Source of the DNA: Euleptes europaea
Taxonomy: Eukaryota; Chordata; Lepidosauria; Squamata; Sphaerodactylidae
Direction of reading: 5' to 3'
Length of the DNA: 64,000 nucleotides
Assembly (NCBI RefSeq): GCF_029931775.1
Contig: NC_079325.1
Coordinates: 21,805,461-21,869,460 of the forward strand
This document shows positions 22,816 to 35,294 of this stretch, piece after piece. Position 1 is the stretch's first letter; the number at the start of each line of letters is the position of its first letter. The notes under the pieces are model-generated. The model searched no databases. It had not been told where the DNA came from and saw only the letters and a list, made by a program, of their open reading frames with translations. The translations under genes were made by a program, and so were the position numbers.

Positions 22816-23739
22816 TTAGACTATGAGAAACCAAGCTAAAAGCAATTAAGCCAGCTAGAATCTATTTCAGTAATTTATACTGAAGCAACAGCCCTCAACA
22901 TGGAACCCTTTCACAAAGGCTACAACCTTTCAACAAACCAGACCCTTTTCTCTTGTTTTCAGTCCACTCCTGGTTGGTAATTGGCATAAATTACTACTGG
23001 GGCAGTCTTTGCAAAGAGCTTTTAAGATACGCTTCCTTGCTTTGTGTATTCTTTGTCAAGCACGTCAGTGCCCTGAAGGTTCAAGGGACAGGTTCAAGCA
23101 TTTTAACACTTACATGTCTGTCAGACAGAGGACAAGGTGGGCAGTTAACAAGCAGCGGAGGGTTTAGCAGCCTGTTCCACCTTGAATTGCCCATCAACAG
23201 CTTTTCTTCCTTTGGTGGTAAATACGCGATGTCCGTGATAAATACTGTGCGATAAGTACTGATGTGCAGTGGCTTCTGGTTTTAAGCACATAAAATGCAA
23301 CAGCAAAGGTTTGTTTCTTTATGAAAATTACACCCAACCTTCCCTGTGTGATTCAAAGAGTCTTACAGTTCCAACTTTTAAAAACAGCAACAACACAGAA
23401 ACAATAAAACCCCAAGTAAACCGCCTGTCCCATTTTTTTAAGAAACGCCTGCTGCTTACACTCCATTCCGACTTCTAAGTGAATATCTCAGATTTCAGCT
23501 GAGTAGCCTTCTGTTTGCAGATTGATGGCTAGTTGTAGTTCTTCTTCTCAAGACATCTAAAGGGGGTGTGACTTGCACCATATCCATTTGGTGTTGCGTA
23601 CAACTCAGAGGCAATCTTTTGTTTGATCCAGCTTGAATCTATTTCTAATGAGATACAATAGCCTGGATTCAGTGAAGGGACTTCCACAAAGAGGAAGAGG
23701 AGGCCATTCTTGCTGATATCCCCTTCCTGCTACAATCAT

Positions 23740-23861
23740 AGAGAGACCCTGTCCTTCAGTGTTAGTCCTCTGAAGATGCCTGCCACAGCTGCTGGCGAAA
23801 CGTCAGGAAAGAAAATACCAAGACCACGGTCACACAGCCCGAATAACCTACAAGAACCAAT
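23740..23861 (+). repeat. Penelope-like element end with hammerhead-like core
   Basis: TCCTCTGAAGA (core 23770), GCC...GGC stem, GAAACGTCAGGA (23797). The core bases are better kept than in the 3186 copy. It runs directly into a CR1 tail. Confidence 0.6.
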
Positions 23862-24005
23862 AAAATAGAGTTGGAAGGGACCACTAGGGTAATCTAGTCC
23901 AACCCTGCACAGTGCAGGAAATTCACAACTACCCCCCCCACACACACACCCTACTCCATCCCCAGAAGATGGCCAAGATGCCCTCCCTCTCATCATCTCC
24001 TCTCC
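23862..24005 (-). repeat. CR1 LINE 3' terminal fragment
   Basis: GAGTTGGAAGGGACCACTAG and ACCCTGCACAGTGCAGGAAA. Confidence 0.8.
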
Positions 24006-24163
24006 TCCCCTCCCTCCCAGCTGTCCAGGAGATCCCCTTTCCCCAGGAAGAGCATTGGGGGGGGGGGGGTTGAGGTAACAACAGAAGGGAGGAACAGGGA
24101 AGTCTTGCTTCACAGGCAGAAATTCCTTCAATTGGTGGAAATCTCTGATGGATCCAAGCTAGG

Positions 24164-24380
24164 GTTGCCAGCTCCGGGTTGGGAAATACCTGGAGATTTT
24201 GGGGGTGGTGCCTGAGGAGGGCGGGGTTTGAGGAGGGGAGGGACGTCAATGGGATATAATGCCTTAGAGTCCAATTGCCAAAGTGGCCATTTTCTCCAAG
24301 GGAGCTGATCTCTGTTGCTTGGAGCTCACTTGTAATAGCAGGAGATCTCCAGCTACCACCTGGAGGTTGGCAACCCTAAT
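24164..24380. mobile_element. Short TA-flanked DNA transposon, TIR GGGTTGCCA
   Basis: Begins TA-GGGTTGCCAGCTCCGGG and ends GGTTGGCAACCC-TA, about 215 bp. Copies are also at 34015, 34630 and 50168. The TA duplication suggests a Tc1/mariner-like source. Confidence 0.65.
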
Positions 24381-24483
24381 CCAAGCCATTGTGTGCTTCC
24401 TGCGTTTTAGTATTGAGGGGGGGCATAATCAGTTTTCACACCATGCTTAAACCTGTGCTGTGTATCCACCTCCCACCTTTGTG

Positions 24484-24796
24484 AGAGCCAGTGTGGTGTA
24501 GTGGTTAAGAGCGGTGGTTTGGAGCGGTGGAGTCTGATCTGGAGAACCGGGTTTGATTCCCCACTCCTCCACATGAGCGGTGGAGGCTAATCTGGTGGAA
24601 TGGATTTGTTTTCCCACTCCTACACACCAAGCCAGCTGGGTGACCTTGGGCAAGTCACGCTCTCTCAGCCTCACCCACCTCACCAGGTGTCTGTTGTGGG
24701 GAAGGGAAGGTGATTGTAAGCCGATTTGAGTCTCCCTTAAGTGGTAGAGAAAGTTGGCATATAAAAACCAACTCCTCCTCCTCCTTCTTCTTCTGT
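24484..24796 (+). repeat. tRNA-derived SINE, family A
   Basis: Full-length with (CTT)/(CTC)n tail. Confidence 0.85.
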
Positions 24797-25577
24797 TGTT
24801 ATCTCTTTTGCCTGAGCTGCAGTCAAACGCCACGTACTTTTTTGTGGTACCTGCGGCCTATCACTTAGAGCCCAGAAGGGCCCAGCACCTTTCTGAGCAG
24901 ATTCCTCAACCCTGCCCATTGAGAAAATATGCTATGTAGAGCTGTCGAGCCCCATGAAAAGGTCCTGCCTCAGTATTCCTCTGAAGGGGAAGGCAGGCTA
25001 GATAAGAACTGTTCTAAGAATCACAGGAGTCAATGATATGGAAAGGGGTTAGAATGGGGATTCCGGTGTCCCTTGGGGACTATTTTTCTCCATCAAAGGA
25101 CAGCTGGTGTGCTGTTTCCATTCATGTCTCCCAGTACTTATGCTTGGATGGGTCAATAAACAAGGGCTGTCCTAACAACCCAATCCACAAAATTAAGTAA
25201 GCTGAATTACTGGGATTCAATAGGGTTTAAACCGATTTAAAGCCAAATACTTTGAGCTGATTGTGATGTGAATGAGGCTATAGTTGGGGGGGGGGGGGAG
25301 AGAGCATTGTGCAAATGACTAAAACATGTTACTAAAATAACTGTTTTTGAACAAAAAAAATGGAAGCTTGTGGAACTTTCAAGGTTGAGGCGGAAGCTTT
25401 CATGGCCCAGAGCGCATTTCATGGCATGCATCTCTAAACTCATTTCTGGTGTTTTGCTGTAGCGACCGATCACCAGCACACCTCTAGAGTATTATATCAT
25501 CTTTAACAAACAGCAATAACTTCTAGAATTATTTTAAACAATTGACAGTGTGGTCCAGTCAGGTTACAGTGTTGGAC

Positions 25578-25888
25578 ATAAGAAAAGCCATGCTGGATCA
25601 GACCAAGGGCCAGCAGTCTGTTCACACAGTGGCCAGCCAGGTGCCTCTAGGAAGCCCACAAACAAGACAACTGCAGCAGCACCATCCAGCCTGTGTTCCA
25701 CAGCACCTAATGTAATAGGTATAGGTATGCATCATGACTAGTATCCATTTTGACTAGAGGCCATGAATAGCCCTCTCCTTGAACATGTCCACTCCCGTCT
25801 TAAAGCCTTCCAAGTTTGCAGCCATCACCACATCCCGGGGCAGGGAGTTCCACAGTTTAACTGTGCGTTGTGTGAAGAAATACTTCCA
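25578..25888 (-). repeat. CR1-like LINE 3' end, subfamily 2
   Basis: AAGAAAAGCCATGCTGGATC at the left; CAGCCATCACCACATCCCGG inside. It is followed by a scrap of Sauria SINE (25890-25947, minus). Confidence 0.7.
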
Positions 25889-26235
25889 TAGAATCTGGGA
25901 CCTTCTGCATGAAAAGCATGTGGTCTACCACTGAGCCATGGCCCCATCAGAACTGAGGCACTGGGGGCAAGGTGGTGAACTTTATTACCTGCACCATTTT
26001 TTTAACCCCAAATGGCCTTGCTGAGCTGTTATTTGCTTCTGTTCTGGGGAAAATACAGTCAGGCTCTTTCCTCCAAATTTAATCTGTTGAAGGTTAGAAA
26101 ATAAGTGCCGGAGCGGGGGAGATTACCACCACCACCTGTACCATGTGCCAGATGTACACTGGAAGCTATTTGACAGGAAAATGGAGTGGAGATCCTGTCT
26201 GCAGCTCTTCACTGAGCCTAAAACAGACAATGGGA

Positions 26236-26524
26236 AGAAGAAGAAGAGTTGGTTTTTATATGCCAACTTTCTCTACCACTTAAGGGAGACTCAAAACAAC
26301 TTACAATCGCCAACCCTTCCCCTCCCCACAACAGACACCCTGTGAGGTAGGTGGGGCTGAGAGAGTGTGACTTGCCCAAGGTCACCCAGCTGGCTTCATG
26401 TGTAGGAGTGGGGAAACAAATTCAGTTCACCAGATTAGCTTTGGCTGCTCATGTGGAGGAGTGGGGAATCAAACCCAGTTCTCCAGATCAGAGTCCACCG
26501 CTCCAAACCACCACTCCAAACCAC
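26236..26524 (-). repeat. tRNA-derived SINE, family A
   Basis: Minus-strand copy, head cut near 26524. Confidence 0.82.
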
Positions 26525-26739
26525 CAGGCCTATGGTTGGGGACGGCGACCATTTCCATCTGGGTGGCCTCCCTCCCCTTCCTATTATTATTTACCTGTCC
26601 TATTTATGCAGTTCCCATCCCTTCCCTTACTGAGGGCATTTACTGATTCCCTTTGAATGGGTCCCCACTATTTTTTACTGCAATTGGTTTTAGGGCACCT
26701 GGTAAATTCTAAGGAGATTTTGTGTTATTAAATTGTAAA

Positions 26740-26842
26740 TTGTTGGGTTTTTAACTCTGCTCGAAGGTTGTCTGCCGCTCTGAGCCTGACTGAAAGTCGG
26801 GAAAGGGGGGCATACAAGTCCAATGAATAAATAAATAAATGA
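26740..26842 (+). repeat. L2-like LINE tail
   Basis: GTCTGCCGCTCTGAGCCTGA, GGGCATACAAGTCCAATG and (AATA)n end. Confidence 0.45.
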
Positions 26843-27142
26843 GAATGGGTGGAGTTATGATGGAGAGCAGGAGCCCAGATCCTACTGGAGGAGCAGAAGT
26901 CACGGGCACAGAAGTAAGAGCTGGATGCAAAGGTGAAGGGCACAGAGTGTGTGCCTGGATGGGCAAGGGGATAGGAAGCCAGTGAAAGACTCGGAGGGAA
27001 GGGGACCACAAGAGAGGAGTCTGGGCAGAGTTTTGCATAGAGGTATCAAAGAAAAGAAGCTGGAGAAAAGTACACTGCAGCAGGCATGGTGGAAGGTCAC
27101 CAGAGCATAAACCAGGGTTTTCACCAAGGAGAGAAAGAGAGA

Positions 27143-27368
27143 GCCCTGACCTGGGTGGCCCAGGCTAGCCTCATCTCGTCAGATCTCAGAAGCTAAGCAG
27201 GGTCAGCCCTGGTTAGTCTTTGGATGGGAGACCACCAAGGAACGCCAGGGTTGCTGTGCAGAGGAAGGCACTGGCAAACCACCTCTGTTAGTCTCTTGCC
27301 ACGAAACCCCCCCAAAAAAAGGGGTCGCCATAAGTCGGCTGCGACTTGACGGCACTTTACACACAGAG
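27143..27368 (+). repeat. 5S-rRNA-derived SINE
   Basis: GGTGGCCCAGGCTAGCCTCA, CAGAAGCTAAGCAGGGTCAG and CTTGACGGCACTTTACACA. Confidence 0.9.
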
Positions 27369-27522
27369 AGAAAGAGAGAGATGGCTGAATATTTTGGAAC
27401 AACAACAACAAAAATGGATCTGGCCGGCAGGGCAAACAAATAATGTTGCTGATGGACCTGGTAACAATTGAGGAGAGGAAAGGTCAGCATTAACCCAATC
27501 TATGACTTAGACTGAGCCAATG

Positions 27523-27710
27523 TTGTGTGGTTGTTAGACTAGTGTTGGGTGTGGGAGACCCAGGTTCAGAACTCTACTCTGCCATGGAAGCTTGCTGAGG
27601 GTCGTACCTCACAGTGCGGATAAAATGGAAGGGAGGAGACTGCAGGTTGCTGTGGGGTCACCCTTGATAGAGAATGGCAAAGTATCAATGAAGTAAATAA
27701 ATTAAAAAAA
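27523..27710 (+). repeat. tRNA SINE relic, family C
   Basis: GAGACCCAGGTTCAGAACTC B-box region, TCTGCCATGGAAGCTTGCTG core and AAGTAAATAAATTAA end. Confidence 0.5.
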
Positions 27711-27825
27711 TTCCTAGAAGGGATCTCCAATGCCTCATGTCAGTTGGTCCTTATACTAAAACAGGTCACAAAGCATCCCTAATAACGAAAAATGGGGGGG
27801 GGGGTGTCTGCCAGAATGAAAGACT

Positions 27826-28330
27826 AATCAATCAATTGACCTTTATTGGCATATACTCAGAAACATGACGTAAGCAGTACACAAAATTCGCTGTCCATAC
27901 ATTTTCAATTTAAATATGGTTTAGACTTTAGTCTTATTATTGACAACTGCCATCAAAAATTCCGCCAACTTTAAAGTGACTTCAGGAATAATATCATTCA
28001 ACAAAAACCGGCATACAGAGAATTCTTGGCTAGATTTCATTTTATCAATCAAGGATAGAATTTTTTTTAAATTTTTTTTTACGAGGACCGTCGTGCAGGT
28101 GACAATTTATGATTATAGGCTGTAGCGTATCATGTTGAGTCGAGCCACATACACATAATCTTTTCTCAAAAGGAATATTTTTAAACCTGCCATTTAGTAC
28201 CGCCGAAGGGAGGGCATTCAGCCTGGCGAACCTAAATGCCCTCCGTTGAAGGGGTTCCAATGAGGGACTAGAAAACCGCCCCTGTTGTGGTGACCAAGAA
28301 ACCTTTGGAGCGTATCTGGAGGGCATAGGC
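27826..28330 (-). repeat. LINE ORF2 C-terminal fragment, same family as 42075
   Basis: The minus strand encodes RFARLNALPSAVLNGRFKN and CVCGSTQHDT, aligning with the 42.1-kb element ([27 protein letters not shown]). It ends GGTCAATTGATTGATT. Confidence 0.7.
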
Positions 28331-29342
28331 CAGTCCCTGTGAAGGATCTATTTGTCAAGTGACACCTCCACCATGAAGATAAAGAGGGAACAGATGGGCC
28401 ATTACTTTCCCTGGGATGTTTGGGGTGTGATGGGATACAACTTTCCATCTTTTTAAGCTTTGTCCGCCCTGTGGGATGCTGCTCGGGGGCAAAAGGGATA
28501 CTATTTCTGGGAAGTCATTTTAGGAAACAACTGCCCCCAACCCCACATACACAAATGAGCTTCTAGTCCCTCCTTAATTGTTGAATGGCTCACAGTGTGA
28601 AATGTGGGCTGAATAGGCTCTTGCTCAGAGGCAGGCCTCAGGGGTGAGAAGCAGACATGCTTTGTTTATCGGCAGGCCTAGATGTGGATTGGAACTAATG
28701 GCCCAGTGGTGGATGGGAGGCGGGGGAATTGTCTTGAAACAGCATCTTCCTTTCTACACAGCGGCTTGTCACAGGATCGTCTTAGCACAAGCCTGCTTTG
28801 CCACAGAGACATAGACCATCCCTTCATTCCGGGGTACCAATTCTCATCCGGTCATCTTTTTTTTTATTTTTCATAGCAAAGAGAACCTTGTATATGCTTG
28901 TACAAGGGTCGAGAAATTTAAGATTCCAATAGTCGCTCAACGAAAACCAATTCGTTATCAATCTACTTGATGGAGGCGCCTCATTTCTCTTTTATAGCAA
29001 ATCAGTTCAGTTAAAACTGCAGCTGAGGCAAACGGGGAGACCATTTTTTTTTTAGAGGCTGTTCGCCAGCTGATTCATGGCTGTTCATCAAGTTGCTTCA
29101 CTGTATTCATTCCTCACGGCTCAGTACAGCCAATCAGCTTTTCATACACGCACCTTTTCCCTTCAACCTGCTTGAGTTCTATCCCCCCGCCCTGCTGCAT
29201 CACTGCACTGCTCAGCAAACAATCATTTAAATAGTTAAGTCAGTCACAAATCATATACAGCTGTCATAAATAAATGCTGTGTTTAAAAAAATCCTATGGT
29301 TCAATGTTCATCTAAGTATGTTCATCCAAAATGTTCATCAGA

Positions 29343-29447
29343 AAAAACCTTGCAACTGTGCAAAAATGCCAGCAGATTGGCAACCATCCTTAGTGGTGGT
29401 AATGGCTGCCAATCTGCTGGCATTTTTGCACATTTGCAAGGTTTTTT
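29343..29447. repeat. Long inverted repeat, about 40-bp arms
   Basis: AACCTTGCAACTGTGCAAAA with ATGCCAGCAGATTGGCA pairs with TGCCAATCTGCTGGCAT and TTTTGCACATTTGCAAGGTT across a loop of about 20 nt. Confidence 0.8.
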
Positions 29448-30077
29448 TGGAGGGAGGGGGACTGATACAAACACATTTGGCTGGCTTTCGGGGTATCTGA
29501 CAGGCCCTGATGGTTGGCACGTGTCTGATCATCACAACTGAACAAAGCATGTTCAACTGTCAAACATGTTCAAGACAAAATTGACAGCATCTGTAGTAAC
29601 AGCACATTCTTCTCTGCAAAAACATCAGAAGGGTCAAGGTAACGGTATGCTATTGCTATTACAATTGGGTAAAAAGTCACATAAGAAGTGAGCAAGATTT
29701 GAATTGGTCCCAACTGGCTAGTCGTTAAGACAAAGAAACAAAAAAGGGGGAAAGAAGAAAATGTAATGATGACATAAGTCCCAGGAAACATCCCACCTAA
29801 AAAAAAAAAAAAAGGATTGCACATGCCCAAATGAAACCTCCCAAAGAACAAAGGTGATTCTAGAGTTGCACCTATGTCATCCTTTTTTAGAAGGATCCCC
29901 ATTTACCTGCTGAGACAGCTACAGCTAGGTTATGTACTGCTTCTGTGATTTATTTCTTCAAATATTTCCACCCTGTTTTTTCCTCTTCAGAAAGGGATCC
30001 CAAGGTGGGTCACGTGACATCATAAAAACCAAACTAGTATTCAAAACCACCACAAGCTGAAGCAGTTCTCATTGAGA

Positions 30078-30305
30078 ACCAGTGTGGTGTAGCTGTCAGA
30101 CTGTCAGATCAGGATCGGAAAGGTTGGAATCCCCACTCCGCCATGGAAGCTTGCTGGGTGACCTTTGGTCAGTCATACCCTTTCAGCCTAACCTACTTCA
30201 CTGGGGTGTTGTGAGGATAAAATGCAAGAGAGGAAAATGATGCAAACCACTTTGGGCCCCCATTGGGGAGAAAGGTGGGGTATAAATGAAGTAAGTAAAT
30301 AAAAT
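30078..30305 (+). repeat. tRNA SINE, family C
   Basis: GAACCAGTGTGGTGTAG head, CCGCCATGGAAGCTTGCTGG core and GGGGTATAAATGAAGTAAG tail. Confidence 0.75.
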
Positions 30306-30490
30306 AATCCTTCTGTTGGAAGAGACAAGAAGATGCTGTTGGGAATGCACTTGGCACACAACTTCATGCAACACTGAGCCATCTTCTTTAGAAGCCAGGA
30401 CTGAGCAGGCTGTTGCGGTTCAGATGCTTTATTCTCTTATTGTGCAATAGCCTATCCTAACAGCTTTTGACATGGGTGTATTAGTAAACT

Positions 30491-30712
30491 GGCCCTGACC
30501 TGGATGGCCCAGGCTAGCCTGATCTTCTCAGAAGCTAAGCAGGGTCAGCCATGGTTAGTATTTGGATGGGAGACCACCAAGGAATGCCAGGGTTGCTGTG
30601 CAGAGGAAGGCACTGGCAAAACACCTCTGTTAGTCTCTTGCCACGAAAACCCCAAAAAGGGGTCGCCATAAGTCAGCTGCGACTTGACAGCACTTTACAC
30701 ACACACACACAT
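30491..30712 (+). repeat. 5S-rRNA-derived SINE with (AC)n end
   Basis: GGATGGCCCAGGCTAGCCTG, CAGAAGCTAAGCAGGGTCAG; a 10-bp piece of the 5S part (CTCGTCAGAT) is missing. Confidence 0.88.
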
Positions 30713-30930
30713 TAGTAAACTGACCATAGTAGTTCATTTTTTAAAAAAGGTAAGCATTGTAAATTACATTTTTAATCTCACATGGGATCTGGTTATGTTT
30801 ATTATAAACTAGCTACAAGTCGCTCGTTAATATTTACTGCCTGAATAGGCACCTTGGCATAAATGGAAGAGAGGTTATTTAACATGTGTACTTAATTTAT
30901 TTATTGACTTTATTTATCAACTTTATTGAT

Positions 30931-31190
30931 ATGGTGCAGTGGTTAAGGGCGGTGGTTTGGAGTGGTGGACTCTGTTCTGGAAAACTGAGTTTGATTCCCC
31001 ACTCCTCCACAAGAGGGGTAGACACTAATCTGGTGAACTGGATTGGTTTCCCCACTCTAACACATGAAGCCAGCTGGGCGACCTTGGGCTAGTCATAGTT
31101 CTCTTAGAGCTCTCTCAGTCCCACCAGCTGGTTTGATTCTTCCTTAAGTGGTAGAGAAAGTTGGCATATAAAAAACAACTCTTTTTCTTT
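30931..31190 (+). repeat. tRNA-derived SINE, family A
   Basis: GGTGCAGTGGTTAAGGGCGG to TGGCATATAAAAAACAACT, with a shortened middle. Confidence 0.78.
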
Positions 31191-31294
31191 ATTTACCTTT
31201 CTGACTGACTCTTTGATTTACTAGGTTGATTTACTAGGGGCTAGTAACAGAAAATATGCGTTGAGTATAAATGCTTCAGTGTAACGGATGAGCA

Positions 31295-31387
31295 TCTCAT
31301 GTGCCTGATGAAGTGAGCTCTGACTTACAAAAGCTTTAGCCTGGAATAAACAGTGTTCATTTCTAAGGTGCCACTGGACTTTTATTT
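31295..31387 (+). repeat. Dispersed repeat with hammerhead-like core (TGATGAAGTGAGCT family)
   Basis: CTGATGA (31305), GTGAG and CTTAC able to pair, then AAAAGCTTTAGCC, ending TTCTAAGGTGCCACTGGACT. The expected GAAA is AAAA here. Confidence 0.5.
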
Positions 31388-31820
31388 AGAAAATATGCAT
31401 GCTCCCTGGTGATTAGGGACTTGGATCATTTACAGGGGGTCTTCCTGTGGCAACCTGTGAAGTGACCCCTAACTCAACTCTCTGACTTCTCCTTGGAAGA
31501 ATGTTAAAGGAACTGTTTACAACCGTGAATGATCTGGCGTGAATGATCTGGAGTGGTATTCCCCTCCCTCCCAACACCCACAGCTGAGCCACGGATAGGT
31601 GTCTGAATTCCCACTTCAGATGATGTCCAGCCCCCCAGGGAGGTGAGGGTTTCTTCACAGTTACAGTACACACGCAAAAAAATAATAATCCTGAGTTAAG
31701 AGTGCACTGTCAGGCACTTGAAATCTGGGTGGGATATAGGACTGTTGAAGGGAAGGGGCAGAGGAATAGCCATCAAGTCTGTGGCAGAAAAAAAAATTAA
31801 GAATCTTGTAGTACCTTAAA

Positions 31821-32134
31821 GAAGAAGGGTTGGTTTTTATATGCCGACTTTCTCTACCACTTAAGGGAGACTCAAACTGGCTTACAATCGCCTTCCCTTC
31901 CCCTCCCCACAACACACACCCTGTGAGGTAGGTGAGGCTGAGAGAGCTCTAACAGAGCTGTGACTTGCCCAAGGTCACCCAGCTGGCTTCATGTGGAGGA
32001 GTGGGGAAACAAATCCAGTTCACCAGATTAGCCTCCACCGCTCATGTGGAGGAGTGGGGAATCAAACCCTATCCTCCAGATCAGAGTCCACCACTTCAAA
32101 CCACCACTCTTAACCACTACACCATGCTGGCTCT
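31821..32134 (-). repeat. tRNA-derived SINE, family A
   Basis: Full-length minus-strand copy; the body keeps AACAGACACCCTGTGAGG type sequence with one change. Confidence 0.85.
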
Positions 32135-34014
32135 CAGATTTATTGTGGCATAAGTGTTGGTGAGATAGAACTCACAACATCCGATGTGTGGAGTGAATTT
32201 TCAACCAGCAAAAGAGACATACAGATGTGGGGGGAGGCAATATTAGGGGAAATGCCAGGAAATGCAGAATGAAGTCTGCGAGGAATTCATCTTTTAAGAT
32301 GGCCTATGTTGGACATACAGGCATTGCTTAAAAACAAAGCATTCTCACCAGAAATATCATTTGATTCATATGCCAATTTCTGCAGGTTTATTGAGTAAGG
32401 CCACAGATCTCTGTACACTTATTTGGCAATAAGTCCCCATGGGGTTGACTTCCAACTACAAGATTGGGTGGCAAGATTTCATTAACTGGGTTCCAGATCT
32501 GCTGCCAAGTTTTCTGAGAAGCTCAGCATCAAGGAGCCGCTGTAATTGTGGCTGAATGGTATTTCTTCTCTTTAATATTCATTTCTCACATTTGGATCCC
32601 AATCATTCATCTTAGCTGTGTTCATTTCAGCTGAAGATAAACATCCAAGTCCCATCAACTGTTTAGAAATTGCTTACCAAAGTTTTGGGTTGTTTTTTTT
32701 AATGTGAATAAATAGCACAGCAGACGTCCTTGGAAAATTGCTTTTATTCTCATCCAGACTTCAACTGGGCAGAATTCTTAATAACCACGCATAAAAGACT
32801 GCAAGAATTAAGCTTGTACTTAAAAAAAAAAAAAAAACTCCGAAGGAGGTAGTGATCAGCAATATAGTATGCTCTGTGCCTTGTAGGTACTTTTAAATAT
32901 GCAGGCCCTTTTCGCAAACCCTGAGGGGGCGAGTTCCACACTCCTCCCGATCTCCTTCTTCACTCTGCGCAAGGGAGATTCCATTCTCACTGAACGCTAA
33001 TAAGCTGTAGACCCTCTGCACACCTCCACTCCTTGCCTTCTGGCAATGCAGAGAGGGGGAGAGCATGCACAAATGCTCTAGCCCAGCCCTTGCGATTGCC
33101 AGCCTGTGAGCATGAAGCCAGTGCTTAGAGGAAGTGTATTGTCAGAGGCACCATCCCGGTAATGTGAGTACACTTCCTCCACGCATAGATGTTGTGCTCA
33201 CAAGCCAGAGCAGAGGCAAGCAGTGGGATTAGGCCCAGTGCACATGTGCCTGCATTCCTTCTCTGCTCACTGACTGAATGTGGGAAGGGGACGGGTCACA
33301 TATAGAGGTCTACAGACAAACACCAATTAGCCCTGACATCTGAATGGTGATACCCTCCCTCCCCCAAGCTAACAGAAGTTTGTTTCTTCCTCACCCAGTG
33401 AGATTTCAAACTGGGACTAAACCATGGTTTGAATCTTGATTTGTGGGGAGGAAACAAACTCCAGTTTGCAGCACCAGAATGGCCTGGCAAATTGAATGCT
33501 TCCCGTCATGAGCAAACAGAAGTGATGTTTGAATGCAGCCAAACTGTGTTGCGTTCTAACCAATCTGAGACTGACCTAGGCCAGCAGTGGCCATTCGAAA
33601 TACACAGGAAGAGGTTTGTCCTAGAAAAAGCTGACTATTTGTGGTAGAATCTTTACCACCGAAGGAACAGACTGGAAATACATCCACACATGGAGAAGAT
33701 CAACTCTCGTTGGCGTTTCTAGCTCTACAGCTGGTAGCTGGTTGGAGGGCTTTTCTTTATGATGCTTTCAGGAAAATGTCTGCTGTTATCACTGAAACAG
33801 TTTGTCTGGAGTTGTGGTGTTTACCACCAAAAGTCTTTAAGAGCAAGTTCAACAACAATTTGGCTGGATTTGTTTCCATCCATGCGGCTGGAAATGGTCT
33901 TTTGTGGTCCTTTGTGATCCTTTGTGGAAATGGTCTTTTGTGGTCCAGCTCCATCTTTGTAGATGCCTAGTTCCACTTAAGGTGCTTTCCCGAGCGTTTC
34001 TGCTTAAGGTTGCC

Positions 34015-34212
34015 TGGTCCCTCTTTGTCACCAGTGGGAGGTTTTGGGGCGGAGCCTGAGGAGGGCGTGGTTTGGGGAGGGGAGGGGTTTCAGTGCCATA
34101 GAGTCCAATTGCCAAAAGCGGCCATTTTCTCCAGGTGAACTGATCTCTATCGGCTGGAGGTCAGTTGTAACAGCAGGAGAGCTCCAGCTAGTACTTGGAG
34201 TTTGGCAACCCT
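34015..34212. mobile_element. Short DNA transposon, TIR GGGTTGCCA family
   Basis: GGGGCGGAGCCTGAGGAGGG and CAGTTGTAACAGCAGGAGAG, ending TTTGGCAACCCTA. The left end is damaged. Confidence 0.6.
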
Positions 34213-34629
34213 ATTTCTGCTGCTAGCTAGAAGTTGGGTTTGATAAGCCAGGAGGTTCTTCTGATGAGTCAGTGATCCTTGTTGTAATGGGTATTTAGGA
34301 AAATCCTCCTGGTTCCTTCAAAGAACTGATCCCAGCTACTTAGGAAGGGACTCAACAGGTTTGTTTCCATGTTATGCACCTTGGGCCTACAGGCCCTAAC
34401 TGTGACAACTCCAGCAGCCACCTTAACAATACTGCTGCTGCTTCTCAGACACCACCAGGAGGCCAATGGCCTCTCCTCCAAACATTATCTCCTTCTTAAC
34501 TGTGTTATTCATGTACCTCTTCACCATAATCCCAAACTTCCCTGCCCAGCAAAGCCACAAACCTCAGCCCATTGTGGGACTCATAGGTAAGCCCCATATC
34601 TTGAGCATCTTGGATCCCGTCTATACCCA

Positions 34630-34838
34630 GAGTGGCCAACCTCCAGGTGGTGGCTGAAGATCTCCCACACCAGGATTACAACTGATCTCCAGGTGACAGA
34701 GATCAGTTCACCTGGAGAAAATGGCTGCTCTATGGCATCATACCCCACTGAAGTCCCGCCCCTCCCCAAAACCCACCCTCCTCAGACTCCACCCCCAAAA
34801 TCTCCAGGTATTTCCCAACCCGGAGCTGGCAACCCTAT
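34630..34838. mobile_element. Short DNA transposon, TIR GGGTTGCCA family
   Basis: Opposite orientation to 34015: GGCCAACCTCCAGGTGGTGG at the left, GAGCTGGCAACCCTA at the right. It ends about 115 bp beyond the NODAL poly(A) site. Confidence 0.65.
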
Positions 34839-34954
34839 CTATACCGGAGGTTCTGCATGTGACTGCCACTCCTACGGTGATCACAGAACGAAGTGTTCGC
34901 CTATGTGCTATGTACAAAATATAACTCTGTCGATTTACACCCCGTAAAGCTCTG

Positions 34955-35294
34955 TACACTGGAACAGGGACATTTTATTCTTTATGGTGGATGGCCTATG
35001 GGACCACATTTCTGGAAGGATCCACCTAAGGGCAGGCTCTCGGGTGAAAGATGTGTCCCTACCACAACTCTTCCCTTCTGCCTTCTCCCCCGATACGGAG
35101 TCTGCGGAGAAAACCCTAGATGGCCTAGAGAAACAGCTTGCGCACCATGTGGCGAGGAGTCCCCTCTGTTGTCAAATCGATGCTCTGGACTGATATCTGT
35201 CCTGCCCTCAGCCTCTGTAGCAAGACCAGAGGGTCTTGGGGAGCTGTTTCCTAGACGTTCCATTGATCAGAGAGCCAAGGAGGTCCCCTAAACG
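34955..35294 (-). other. NODAL: NODAL 3'UTR
   Basis: Unique sequence between the NODAL stop codon and the minus-strand AATAAA. No repeat family was recognised in it, in contrast to the sequence immediately beyond 34840. The open frames on both strands here look accidental. Confidence 0.55.
34974..34979 (-). promoter_or_regulatory. NODAL: NODAL poly(A) signal
   Basis: AATAAA on the minus strand, about 315 nt past the NODAL stop codon. The sequence between (34980-35294) is non-repetitive and is read as the 3'UTR. Confidence 0.65.

Larger units (their letters stand above)
19480..34970. other. Intergenic region EIF4EBP1-NODAL
   Basis: No gene is supported in this 15.5 kb. It holds CR1 LINE 3' ends, 5S- and tRNA-derived SINEs, three copies of a TA-flanked short DNA transposon, a LINE fragment near 28 kb and a palindrome at 29.3 kb. 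The stretches 20.45-20.85, 21.08-22.1, 22.82-23.73, 28.35-29.3, 29.45-30.0 and 32.14-34.0 kb show nothing I can assign. The two converging genes end at opposite edges of this region. Confidence 0.6.
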
